The position numbers and the translations under genes are program-made. 64,000 nucleotides of DNA. Origin: Gordonibacter pamelaeae (lineage in GTDB: Bacteria; Actinomycetota; Coriobacteriia; Coriobacteriales; Eggerthellaceae). The DNA lies in the NCBI RefSeq assembly GCF_042665095.1, contig NZ_JBHTBV010000007.1. One strand, given 5' to 3'. The notes beneath the pieces were generated by a model, which was not told where the DNA came from, did no database searches, and worked only from the letters and a program-made list of their open reading frames with translations. Shown piece after piece: positions 26,184 through 33,547 of the stretch (position 1 is the stretch's first letter; each line of letters opens with the position of its first letter).

Positions 26184-26546
26184 GTGGAGAAGATCGAGGA
26201 CATGTCCGCCGGCGAGGCCGAGGAGCACATCGCCGCGCTCTACGGCGACGAGCTGTACGGGCTCGAGCTCGACGGCGAGGTCTCGGGCGAGGGCGCCATG
26301 CGGTGCGCCTGCTCGCCGGTCCATGACGAGGTGAGGGGCATCTGCGATATGCTGGGGCTGGACTTCACCCGCGTCGACCGGATCGCGACCGGGCGCGCCG
26401 GGATGCTCTGGGCGGGCGAGGGGATACCGCACCGCTTCGACGCGTGCTTCGAGATCCGCGACATCGCGCGGCGCCTGCGCGCCCTGCGGCCCGACGGCGC
26501 TTCCCGTTCGGAAAGCGCCGACCCGCACCGCCGGCCCCATCGGTGA
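26184..26546 (+). CDS. Hypothetical acidic protein
   Basis: About 120 residues from a GTG at 26184; an ATG at 26202 is the other choice and neither has a strong binding site. The N-terminal half is acidic (EDMSAGEAEEHIAALYGDELYGLELDGEV). The later part (ICDMLGLDFTRVDRIATGRAGMLW) may be a small alpha/beta fold. No family recognised. It lies between module R2 and a larger unknown gene. Confidence 0.5.
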   Translation: MEKIEDMSAGEAEEHIAALYGDELYGLELDGEVSGEGAMRCACSPVHDEVRGICDMLGLDFTRVDRIATGRAGMLWAGEGIPHRFDACFEIRDIARRLRALRPDGASRSESADPHRRPHR

Positions 26547-26616
26547 TCGGCGCTAGCATTTTGCAGAAGGACACGCATGGGCCAGATGCGCCTGGGCAAT
26601 GGAATGGAGTTTCAAG

Positions 26617-27657
26617 ATGGAAAGGCAGATGATCGAGGGCATGCTGGGCGACGCACTCGAGCGTGAGATCATCACGGCGAAGATGGTAGACGGGGCGTAT
26701 CCTCCCGCCGTCGCAGTCGGGATCCTTGACGGCCCCGGCCGCGAGATCGGCTTCGGGCATGGGGAAAGCCAGCTGACGGTGATTCTCCCTGACATCGGGG
26801 ACTGCGCGCGCTTCGTCGACTCATGCAAGGCCCTCGGCGGCAAGGCGCCGTTGGGAACCTATGGCGGCGAACTTGTCCCGGCGATGGCCCGCGAGCTCGA
26901 GCGCGAGGAGTCCGCCCCCGCGCTCGCCGCCCTGGAATCCGCCCTGGATGGCGCGAGGCGAGGCGGCTATTGCGTATTTGACCGGGGCATCCACGATGAC
27001 GTCCCGGACCCCGGCCTGGTCTACCTGTGCTCGACCTACCCGGCGGCCGTCCGCCTGAAGGACTCCCTGGACTCCGTCCGTGCCCAGGGCAACGACCCCG
27101 ACTGCCGCACGCTGGGCGTCTACCGCGTGGTGGACGGGTACGATTACTTCATCATGGGGGGACTGTACGGCGACACGCAGGCGGACGCATACGCCGTCCA
27201 CGGCGACCTTGCCGGGGACTGGGGCGCCGGCGAGGTCGCCTTCCGCATCTCCGACCTTAAAGCGAAGACGTTCTCGTACGATATCGATGCCGACGGCGGG
27301 CAGAAGGCGTCGGCGCTCGTCTACTACACCGATGAGGGGGCCGACCCGGTCCTCTTCCAGCAGGCCGACGGCGACTGGCGCCTGGCGAGCGACAACTTCC
27401 TCGCGGAGAACGCGATCGTCGAGGACTTGGAGCGGGCCTATACCGGCGAGATCTCGCCGGTATATCTCAATCGGGATATCGTCGACATGGAGGAGATGGC
27501 CGAGGCCTACGGCTGGGTGAGGCCGGAGAGGACCCCGGCCTCCATCGCCGCCGTCGCCCGGAAGGCCGCCGCGTCCTCGGCAGCCGAGAAGCCGTCGCCC
27601 GGCAAGGTCGCCGACACTGCCCGCGAGGTCTCGAAGGACTCCGCGCCCCGGCACTGA
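26617..27657 (+). CDS. Hypothetical protein with two similar halves
   Basis: 346 residues from the ATG at 26617 (TGGAG upstream; an ATG at 26599 is in frame). It has a helical N-terminal part with an acidic GGY-x-V-F-D segment, then VYRVVDGYDYFIMGGLYGDTQADAYAVHGDLAGDWG and an acidic FSYDIDADGG stretch. The tail is Ala/Ser/Lys-rich. The style (acidic, with LDSVRAQGNDPD...VYRVVDGYDYFI) resembles antirestriction-like or accessory genes of mobile elements, but I do not recognise the family. Confidence 0.6.
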   Translation: MERQMIEGMLGDALEREIITAKMVDGAYPPAVAVGILDGPGREIGFGHGESQLTVILPDIGDCARFVDSCKALGGKAPLGTYGGELVPAMARELEREESAPALAALESALDGARRGGYCVFDRGIHDDVPDPGLVYLCSTYPAAVRLKDSLDSVRAQGNDPDCRTLGVYRVVDGYDYFIMGGLYGDTQADAYAVHGDLAGDWGAGEVAFRISDLKAKTFSYDIDADGGQKASALVYYTDEGADPVLFQQADGDWRLASDNFLAENAIVEDLERAYTGEISPVYLNRDIVDMEEMAEAYGWVRPERTPASIAAVARKAAASSAAEKPSPGKVADTAREVSKDSAPRH

Positions 27658-27690
27658 TACCATGGGAGTGCGGATGCGCCCGCAGGCGCT

Positions 27691-27772
27691 TTGGCATACA
27701 CACGCAAACGCTCAACCGCGCATCCGCACATACCCATGCATCCGCATCCGCATATATGCGTAAAGGTGGCAC
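27691..27772. repeat. Alternating purine-pyrimidine tract R3
   Basis: Runs such as CATACACACGCAAACGC, CATCCGCACATACCC and CCGCATATATGCG. It resembles the promoter modules but with GGGTAT only on the minus strand (CATGGGTATG) and no GTTT at the right distance. Gap between two genes; no promoter call. Confidence 0.5.
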
Positions 27773-27775
27773 GCC

Positions 27776-27994
27776 ATGATCAGGAACGTTCTGAAGCCCG
27801 ACGGCACGGTGCATATCGAGCAGCAGGTCGGCAACATGCGATACGATCTCACGACGGGGCAGGTGGATACGGTGGTTCCCGGGGCGGGCGCCACGAACCT
27901 CGTCTTCGGCGCCGACGGCCGCCCGCACGTCGAGCTCACGACCGGCAGCATTCGCCAGGATCTGGGCAGGCCCGGTTTCGATACGCTCCTGTAG
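27776..27994 (+). CDS. Small beta-rich hypothetical protein
   Basis: 72 residues made of repeating strands (KPDGTVHIEQQVGNMRYDLTTGQVDTVVPGAG; GADGRPHVELTTGSIRQDLG). The two halves resemble each other (MRYDLTTGQ and IRQDLGRPG turns). AAAGGTGG precedes the ATG. It stands alone between tracts R3 and R4 like a cassette. No family recognised. Confidence 0.6.
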   Translation: MIRNVLKPDGTVHIEQQVGNMRYDLTTGQVDTVVPGAGATNLVFGADGRPHVELTTGSIRQDLGRPGFDTLL

Positions 27995-28002
27995 GTTCCG
28001 CA

Positions 28003-28108
28003 ATCGCACATACGCATACACGCACACATACACAGTTGCGCATACGCACACTCGCACAATGGAACACATGCACGTCGGCATATCTACGCACATGCACATA
28101 GCCGCACA
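28003..28108. repeat. Alternating purine-pyrimidine tract R4
   Basis: CA/CG-rich alternation (CGCACATACGCATACACG, CACACATACACAG, GTTGCGCATACGCACAC). No GTTT-N14-GGGTA pair on either strand. It ends in a hairpin, GCGCCCA (28110-28116) with TGGGCGC (28134-28140). Confidence 0.5.
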
Positions 28109-28109
28109 C

Positions 28110-28189
28110 GCGCCCATCGGGCTCCAGCCTCGGTGGGCGCCTTGTTTCCGGCCGTTTTCCGTATCCGGCGTTTAAGCCGCCGGATACGG
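28110..28189 (+). terminator. Two hairpins ahead of the secreted-protein gene
   Basis: GCGCCCA...TGGGCGC (28110-28140) may end transcription from the 72-residue gene. The perfect 12-base-pair hairpin CCGTATCCGGCG/CGCCGGATACGG (28159-28189, 7-base loop) and a GCGCC/GGCGC hairpin near 28,220-28,237 then lie in the leader of the next gene. There is no long T-run. Confidence 0.5.
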
Positions 28190-28260
28190 GGAATAACCAC
28201 CTGAGGGGAAACGGACAGCGCCGAGGGAGGGCGCGCCCCGAAAAGGAATGGAGAACGGAA

Positions 28261-28653
28261 ATGAGGATACCCGCAAGGGCGGCAGGGCCGCTCGTCGCCA
28301 TGGCCATAGCCATAGCATCGTTCGGCTGCATCGCGCCCGCGGCTTACGCCGAGAACGCGACCGCCGCCGTGATCTCCGACGACGGTGATCATGTCGTCGT
28401 CGACGTCGACCTGAACGGAAGTGCGCCTGTCGGCGACGCGACCGAACAAGCCGATATGAAAAGCAGTCAGGGCGAATCGGTTTCCGATGCGGAACCAGAC
28501 GAGGCCTTGAAAGCATTCGAGGCCCTGATGACGGCCAACGACATCATTATAAGATCAGCGTTTTACTACATCTTACTGCCGTCTCTCTTCGCGATGGCCT
28601 TGCCTCTCCTCTTATACGAATTGCTGGAGCTACATGATCGCCGCCGCCTTTGA
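28261..28653 (+). CDS. Small exported membrane protein before the flotillin gene
   Basis: 130 residues. Signal peptide with Ala-x-Ala cleavage (AIASFGCIAPAAYAEN), an acidic external part (DDGDHVVVDVDLNG), and a C-terminal membrane segment (SAFYYILLPSLFAMALPLLLYELL) with a basic end. So it spans the membrane once with most of it outside. No domain recognised. It is 117 bases ahead of a flotillin gene and may work with it. Confidence 0.6.
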   Translation: MRIPARAAGPLVAMAIAIASFGCIAPAAYAENATAAVISDDGDHVVVDVDLNGSAPVGDATEQADMKSSQGESVSDAEPDEALKAFEALMTANDIIIRSAFYYILLPSLFAMALPLLLYELLELHDRRRL

Positions 28654-28728
28654 GTCCCGACGGTTGGACTGAACCGGTGTCGTGCCGATCGTGAGCCCGG
28701 TCCGCCCCCGACGAAGTTATCTATAACC

Positions 28729-28751
28729 GGGCGGCTCTGCCCGAGCCGCCC
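28729..28751 (+). promoter_or_regulatory. GC hairpin in the flotillin leader
   Basis: GGGCGGCTC pairs perfectly with GAGCCGCCC around a 5-base loop and sits just before the GAAGGGAAGG binding site of the flotillin gene. It could stop incoming transcripts or protect the 5' end of the mRNA. Confidence 0.5.
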
Positions 28752-28770
28752 TTGAAGGGAAGGAAACCCT

Positions 28771-30177
28771 ATGATGCTTTCCGAATCTTTGATCTTCAAC
28801 CTGCTCCCCGCAGCCGTCGGCATCATGGCCGTCGTGCTGGTGTTCGAGAGCTGCTGGCGCAAATGCCCGCCGGATAAGCTCATGATCGTCTCCGGCGCCG
28901 GCAAGATGCGCTCCGTCTCCGGCAAGGGAACCTTCGTGATCCCGCTCCTCCAGCGCGTGGACACCCTCTCGCTCGGTGCCGTGCAGGTGCAGTTGACCAC
29001 CGAGAACGACATCCCGACGCAGGACGCAATCCTCATCCACGCCTGCGCCGTGGCGAACTTCCAGATCGGCCAGACCCCCGAGCTGATCGAGACCGCGTCC
29101 AAGAACTACCTGAATTTGGACAAAGAGGAGATGACCCGCCAGGTCACCGAGGTCATGCTGGGCAAGATGCGCGAGGTCATCGGCCAGATGGACCTCAAGG
29201 AGCTCATGCGCGACCGCGAGAGCTTCAACGCGAAGGTCTTCGGCGGCTCCAAGGACGACCTCGCCAACCTCGGCCTCGAGCTGCGCACCTTCAATGTGCA
29301 GGACTTCTCCGACTCCCAGGGCATCATCCGCTCCATGGGCGCCGATCAAGCGGCCGAGATTAAAAAGGAAGCCGAGCTGGCGCAGATCAAGGCGGCCGAG
29401 GAGGTCGCCATCCGCCAGAACCAGCTCGACTTGAAGCAGGCCGACCTCAAGAAGCAGGCCGACAAGGCGAAGGCCGAGGCCGATATGGTGAAGGCCACCG
29501 TGACGGCCGAGAAGCAGCGCGAGCTCTACATCGCCCAGCAGGAGGCCGAGATCGCCGCGGAGACCAAGAAGGTCGAGCTCGCCGAGCGCCAGGCGGACGT
29601 GAGGGAGCGCGAGCTGAACGCGACCGTGAAGAAGCAGGCCGAGGCCGACCGCTACGCCGCAGAGCAGGCGGCCGAAGCCGACCTCTACAAGCGCACGAAG
29701 CAGGCCGAGGCCGCCCGCATCGAGCGTCAGAACCAATCCGACGCCGAGCTGTATTCCGCCCAGAAGGACGCCGAGGGCATCCAGGCCCGCGCGAAGGCCG
29801 AGGCCGAGGCCACGCGCTTGAAGGGCGAGTCCGAGGGTGTGGCCGAGAAGGCCCACGGCGAGGGCGTCGCGGCGGGAATCAAGGCCCAGGCCGAGGCGTA
29901 CAACGGCATGGATAACCCCTACCTGCTCGCCAACCGCTACATCGACATCATGCCCAAGGTAGCCGAGCAGGTTGCGAAGCCCCTCACTGCCGTCGATTCC
30001 ATCAAGATGTACGGATCGGGCAACGCGCAAAAACTCGTAAAGGAGACCACATCGATTGTCGACCAGGTCGCATCCGGCCTGAAGGACAGCACGGGAATCG
30101 ACCTGCCGTCCCTGCTGAACGGTCTGATCTCGAACCCCGATATCGATGCCGACTCCGCCGAGAACATGGTGGAGTGA
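28771..30177 (+). CDS. Flotillin-like SPFH-domain membrane scaffold
   Basis: 468 residues. An N-terminal membrane segment (LIFNLLPAAVGIMAVVLVFES) is followed by an SPFH domain (about 30-200; KGTFVIPLLQRVDTLSLGA) and a long Ala/Glu/Lys coiled coil (about 200-370) with EAE repeats, then a flotillin C-terminal region. Flotillins form membrane microdomains, usually chromosomally. A complete copy on a mobile element is unusual. The stop overlaps the start of a small membrane protein (TGATG), like the flotillin/NfeD pairing. Confidence 0.88.
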   Translation: MMLSESLIFNLLPAAVGIMAVVLVFESCWRKCPPDKLMIVSGAGKMRSVSGKGTFVIPLLQRVDTLSLGAVQVQLTTENDIPTQDAILIHACAVANFQIGQTPELIETASKNYLNLDKEEMTRQVTEVMLGKMREVIGQMDLKELMRDRESFNAKVFGGSKDDLANLGLELRTFNVQDFSDSQGIIRSMGADQAAEIKKEAELAQIKAAEEVAIRQNQLDLKQADLKKQADKAKAEADMVKATVTAEKQRELYIAQQEAEIAAETKKVELAERQADVRERELNATVKKQAEADRYAAEQAAEADLYKRTKQAEAARIERQNQSDAELYSAQKDAEGIQARAKAEAEATRLKGESEGVAEKAHGEGVAAGIKAQAEAYNGMDNPYLLANRYIDIMPKVAEQVAKPLTAVDSIKMYGSGNAQKLVKETTSIVDQVASGLKDSTGIDLPSLLNGLISNPDIDADSAENMVE

Positions 30178-30551
30178 TGGTCGTCCAGCTGATCGCCGCG
30201 GCCTTGCTGCTCGATTTCTTCGGCTGCATGATGCCCCTGGCATTGGTCGAGGACACCAAGGCATTTAAGGTCGGCGTGTTCCTGATTTGGGCGGCGCTGG
30301 TGGCGGATTCCGTCCTGATGGGCTTGTTCTATCCGAGGGAGCTGGCGGGGGTGAATCCCCTGTTGGCGGCAGGTCTCGAATCGATATGCCTCATCTGTGC
30401 CATGTATCCCCTGCATGGGTTCGCATCGAACTTGGCCCCCTGTGGCATCCGGGTCGATGCTGCCGCGGCCCTCGCCTTCATAGACTTCCTCGTGACCGCT
30501 GTGGGATGTGTCTCCCTGCTCTTGGGCACGATCTGGCTTATATTCTTCTAG
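30177..30551 (+). CDS. Small polytopic membrane protein coupled to flotillin
   Basis: 124 residues with four likely membrane segments (QLIAAALLLDFFGCMM, VGVFLIWAALVADSVLMGLF, AAGLESICLICAMYPL, FIDFLVTAVGCVSLLLGTIWLIF). The ATG overlaps the flotillin stop, so it is made with it. NfeD proteins often pair with flotillins, but the OB domain of NfeD is absent, so it may be a functional stand-in only. Confidence 0.7.
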   Translation: MVVQLIAAALLLDFFGCMMPLALVEDTKAFKVGVFLIWAALVADSVLMGLFYPRELAGVNPLLAAGLESICLICAMYPLHGFASNLAPCGIRVDAAAALAFIDFLVTAVGCVSLLLGTIWLIFF

Positions 30552-30563
30552 GCTCGCAGGCAT

Positions 30564-30629
30564 ATGGACCTGTCGACCATCAAGCCGGTGCCCTTCCGGC
30601 CCCGCAAGCCGGAGGGTTCCGAGGAGTAG
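30564..30629 (+). CDS. Possible 21-residue peptide gene
   Basis: ATG followed by 20 sense codons and TAG gives MDLSTIKPVPFRPRKPEGSE with a final E, a Pro/Arg-rich peptide. It lies 12 bases after the membrane protein gene and 11 bases before a terminator. The AGG upstream is too close for a strong site, so it may be chance. Confidence 0.3.
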   Translation: MDLSTIKPVPFRPRKPEGSEE

Positions 30630-30640
30630 TACCGGGGCGG

Positions 30641-30678
30641 GCCGCCCGCACGTCGCGCAGACCGTCGGGCGGCTTTTT
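30641..30678 (+). terminator. Terminator of the flotillin operon
   Basis: GCCGCCCG (30641-30648) pairs with CGGGCGGC (30666-30673), followed by TTTTT. Confidence 0.75.
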
Positions 30679-30700
30679 ACATCGAAGGGGAGTGTGCCCC

Positions 30701-31201
30701 ATGGAGGGGAAACGAAACCGCGGCGAGGTGACCGCCGAGCTTTCCGAGAAGGTATGGGCGAGGCTGTGCCGCGAGAACGCCCTGGTCGCGAGCGAGGTCT
30801 GGGTCGATGACGCCCGCCGGGTCGATTTCGTGGCCTACAGGCCGCATCGTCCGCGCGACCGATCGTCGAACCATGCGACCGCCGCCGAGCTCGAGTCCGG
30901 CACCTTCACGTTCGTCGAGGTCAAGTCGTGTATGGACGATTTCACGAGCGGCCACGGCAGGACGTTCGAGGGCGATGAGAACTGGCTGGTGTGCCCGCTC
31001 GAGCTCGCCGACTCGCTGGCTTCCAAAGGTATGCTGCCCAAGGGGGCGGCCGTGTACTCGCCCGACGCCCGCGGCGCCCTGCGGAAGCGCTACGACACTT
31101 CCGAATTCCGGCAGGTGCGCGTCGCCCCGGCAATCGAGCTGATATGGGCGATGCTGAGGCGGAAGAGCTCATGCGAGACCGGCGCCGGTTTTCCCGTATA
31201 G
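30701..31201 (+). CDS. MmcB-like PD-(D/E)XK-fold DNA repair or nuclease protein
   Basis: 166 residues. ELSEKVWARLCRENALVASEVWVDDARRVDFVAYR followed by FTFVEVKSCMDDF gives the E...D...ExK pattern of the restriction-endonuclease fold as in MmcB (DUF4174-unlike) repair-associated proteins. Then GDENWLVCPLELADSL and a C-terminal KRYDTSEFRQVRV segment. GAAGGGGAG precedes the ATG at 30701. Function could be processing of element DNA; the family match is from pattern only. Confidence 0.6.
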   Translation: MEGKRNRGEVTAELSEKVWARLCRENALVASEVWVDDARRVDFVAYRPHRPRDRSSNHATAAELESGTFTFVEVKSCMDDFTSGHGRTFEGDENWLVCPLELADSLASKGMLPKGAAVYSPDARGALRKRYDTSEFRQVRVAPAIELIWAMLRRKSSCETGAGFPV

Positions 31202-31204
31202 ATC

Positions 31205-31336
31205 ACCGGCACATCTGTCCGGATGCATATCCGCACATCGGCATACATACGCCGAGGCACATACGCGCACACGCATATATACACACCAGCACCATTGCAC
31301 ATATGCGCGCACGCATAAAGACATAGACGCACAGAT
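31205..31336. repeat. Alternating purine-pyrimidine tract R5
   Basis: The longest of the CA/CG-type tracts (CATACATACGCC, CACATACGCGCACACGCATATATACACAC, shown here in parts). It has no stress-sigma-like pair. It runs straight into a 13-base-pair hairpin at 31337. With that hairpin and the promoter at 31579 it makes up the 438-base gap before the helicase gene; no gene was seen there. Confidence 0.5.
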
Positions 31337-31374
31337 GAACAGGCCGCGACCCCTTACGAGATCGCGGCCTGTTC
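31337..31374 (+). terminator. Perfect hairpin after tract R5
   Basis: GAACAGGCCGCGA pairs with TCGCGGCCTGTTC (13 base pairs, 12-base loop). There is no T-run; probable terminator for the preceding gene, on either strand. Confidence 0.6.
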
Positions 31375-31578
31375 TCGGACCGAAGTCCCACCCATGAAAG
31401 AAATCCGCGATGCCCGCATGGGAAAGACAAGCCGTTCGGCTGCGCGGGGCCCACATCATTCTGAGGCTATCGTACCCGTCTGCGCATCGGGGTATACGGG
31501 CGCGCGGGGAAATGCGCGGAAGCATATCCGCCCCGCCTTCAAAAACTTCCTATAGTTTCTGCAAAACCCCCGTTCAGC

Positions 31579-31604
31579 GTATATTTTTTCGCTTGCGCGG
31601 GTAT
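31579..31604 (+). promoter_or_regulatory. Stress-sigma-like promoter of the PIF1-type helicase
   Basis: GTATAT, 14 bases, GGGTAT, then 35 bases to the ATG at 31640. The preceding AAACCCCCGTTCAGCG recurs with small changes at 58,495 and 61,266. The GTTT half is weak here (GTAT). Confidence 0.45.
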
Positions 31605-31639
31605 CAATTCCCCGTTACTGGTCGAACGGATGGCGGGAT

Positions 31640-33484
31640 ATGGAAATGGCAGACGGTGACCGCTTTACACCGGAACAGGCCGAGGCGCTGAGCGCGCTGA
31701 GGGACGGGAGGAACGTGTTTCTCTCGGGCAACGCCGGCACGGGTAAGAGCTACGTGCTCAACGCCTTCATATCGGACCTGAAGGCGCGCAACGTCGATTT
31801 CCTCGCCCTGGCGCCCACCGGCATCGCCGCGCTGAACCTCACGGACGGCTCGACGATCCACCGCACGCTGAAAATCGCGCCGGGGGTCTGCGCCCCCGAT
31901 GGCCCCAAGGGGTCCCGCAAGGTGCTCGACGCCGCGAAGGTAATCATCATCGACGAGATCTCGATGTGCCGCATCGACCTGTTCGACCACGTGATGGGGA
32001 TGATCTCCCAGTCCATGACGCGCAACGGCGCGAAGCAGGTGGTCCTCGTCGGCGATTTCTTCCAGCTGCCGCCGGTCGTGACCGAACGCGACTCCGCGCT
32101 GCTGATGAAGTTCTATCCCGGAAACCTCCAGGGCTGGTGCTTCAAGTCGAGGTACTGGACCGGCTTCGATTTCGAGCCGCACGTCCTCAAGACGGTCGTG
32201 CGCCAATCCGACCCCGATTTCATCGACAACCTGAACCGCGCCCGCGTCGGCGACGCGTCGTGCCTCGATTACTTCAACGCGCACTCGAAGAGCTCCCGCG
32301 CCTACCTGCCGAAGGACACGCTGGTGCTGTGCGCCAACAACCGCATCGCCGATTCGATCAACCGCGAGAACGTCGACGCGCTCGACGCACCGAAGGTCGA
32401 GTTCGCGGCCGCCGCGACCGGCACGGTGTCAAACGGCGACAAGATGGCGCCGGAGAGGATCGTCCTGTGCCGCGGCGCCCGCGTGATGTCGCTCGTGAAC
32501 AGCCCTCAGGAGGGTTACGTCAACGGCACGCAGGGCACCGTCACCGACGCGTCCGCGGACGCCGTGACGGTCAAGTTCGACGGGGTGGACGAGAAGGTCC
32601 GCATCGAGCGGCACAGATGGGAGATCAACAAGTCCGAGGCCGTCGTCGAGATGGACGATGAGGGCAGGCCCGTCAACAGGGTCAAGACCGCCGTCGTGGG
32701 TGCCTATACCCAGATCCCGCTCAAGCTCGCCTACGCCATCACCATCCACAAGTCGCAGGGCCTGACGTTCGATGCCTGCTGCGTCCACACGAAGGTCTTC
32801 GCCGAGGGCCAGCTGTACGTCGGCCTGTCCCGCGTGCGCTCCGCCGCCGGCCTCACCGTGTTCCCCAAGATCGAGCCGAACCGCCTGATCGCCAGCCGCG
32901 AGGTCGTGGAGTTCTACGATTCCCTCGAGCACAGGATGGAGGAGCCGGTCCAAATCGAGTGCCCGCGCCGCTACGAGTCGCGGGTCCGCGCCTACGTCCG
33001 AGACCTCATGGACGGCAGGGACCCCGATGCCCCCACGCCTCCCGCCCTGGAAGGCGCCCTGGAGAACAGCAAGGGAGGTACCCCGGAACCGGGGACCGAA
33101 AGGCCGGCTCGAACCCTCGAGGAGAAGATTGGGGCGGATATAGTTGCCCGTGCCACCTTCGCCCTCAAATTTGCAGTTTCGAGTGCCATGTCCAAGGACC
33201 ATCTTGAGGCCAAGATGCTCCTAGCCGGGTACGTACTTGATTGGGGACGCGCTCCGCATGAGCTCTATGTCGTCTGCAAGGAGGGCGGTTATCGCGTCAG
33301 CGCATCGGAACTGGGCATCCGGCGCTCCGAGATTGAGGCGAGGATTGCGAAAAACTCCGGCTTCGACTTGGGCTCCGCTCGTCGTCAGCCGAGCCCGTCC
33401 GACTCTCGCCCTGGGAAGCGGAAGGGCTCGGCGAAAGAGTCCGCCGGTCGCACCCGAAATACACGCAAGGCGAATAAGCGGTAG
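31640..33484 (+). CDS. PIF1-family 5'-3' DNA helicase
   Basis: 614 residues. Motif I GNAGTGKS, Ia LAPTGIAALN, II IIIDEISMC, III VLVGDFFQLPPV, then TIHKSQGLT and YVGLSRVRS (motifs V, VI) define a PIF1/RecD-like SF1B helicase. The last 150 residues (EKIGADIVARATFALKF onward) are an extra helical domain with a basic tail. On mobile elements such helicases aid replication or transfer across obstacles. The gene has its own promoter and a strong terminator. Confidence 0.9.
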   Translation: MEMADGDRFTPEQAEALSALRDGRNVFLSGNAGTGKSYVLNAFISDLKARNVDFLALAPTGIAALNLTDGSTIHRTLKIAPGVCAPDGPKGSRKVLDAAKVIIIDEISMCRIDLFDHVMGMISQSMTRNGAKQVVLVGDFFQLPPVVTERDSALLMKFYPGNLQGWCFKSRYWTGFDFEPHVLKTVVRQSDPDFIDNLNRARVGDASCLDYFNAHSKSSRAYLPKDTLVLCANNRIADSINRENVDALDAPKVEFAAAATGTVSNGDKMAPERIVLCRGARVMSLVNSPQEGYVNGTQGTVTDASADAVTVKFDGVDEKVRIERHRWEINKSEAVVEMDDEGRPVNRVKTAVVGAYTQIPLKLAYAITIHKSQGLTFDACCVHTKVFAEGQLYVGLSRVRSAAGLTVFPKIEPNRLIASREVVEFYDSLEHRMEEPVQIECPRRYESRVRAYVRDLMDGRDPDAPTPPALEGALENSKGGTPEPGTERPARTLEEKIGADIVARATFALKFAVSSAMSKDHLEAKMLLAGYVLDWGRAPHELYVVCKEGGYRVSASELGIRRSEIEARIAKNSGFDLGSARRQPSPSDSRPGKRKGSAKESAGRTRNTRKANKR

Positions 33485-33492
33485 CGACAACG

Positions 33493-33529
33493 GAAATGGG
33501 AAGGCCGAATCTCCCGGCCTCCCCATTTC
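33493..33529. terminator. Bidirectional terminator between helicase and pPIWI_RE genes
   Basis: GAAATGGGAAGGCCG pairs with CGGCCTCCCCATTTC (one mismatch) and is flanked by A/T runs on both sides, between convergent genes. Confidence 0.8.
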
Positions 33530-33547
33530 ATTTTCGCGGGCGGATCG

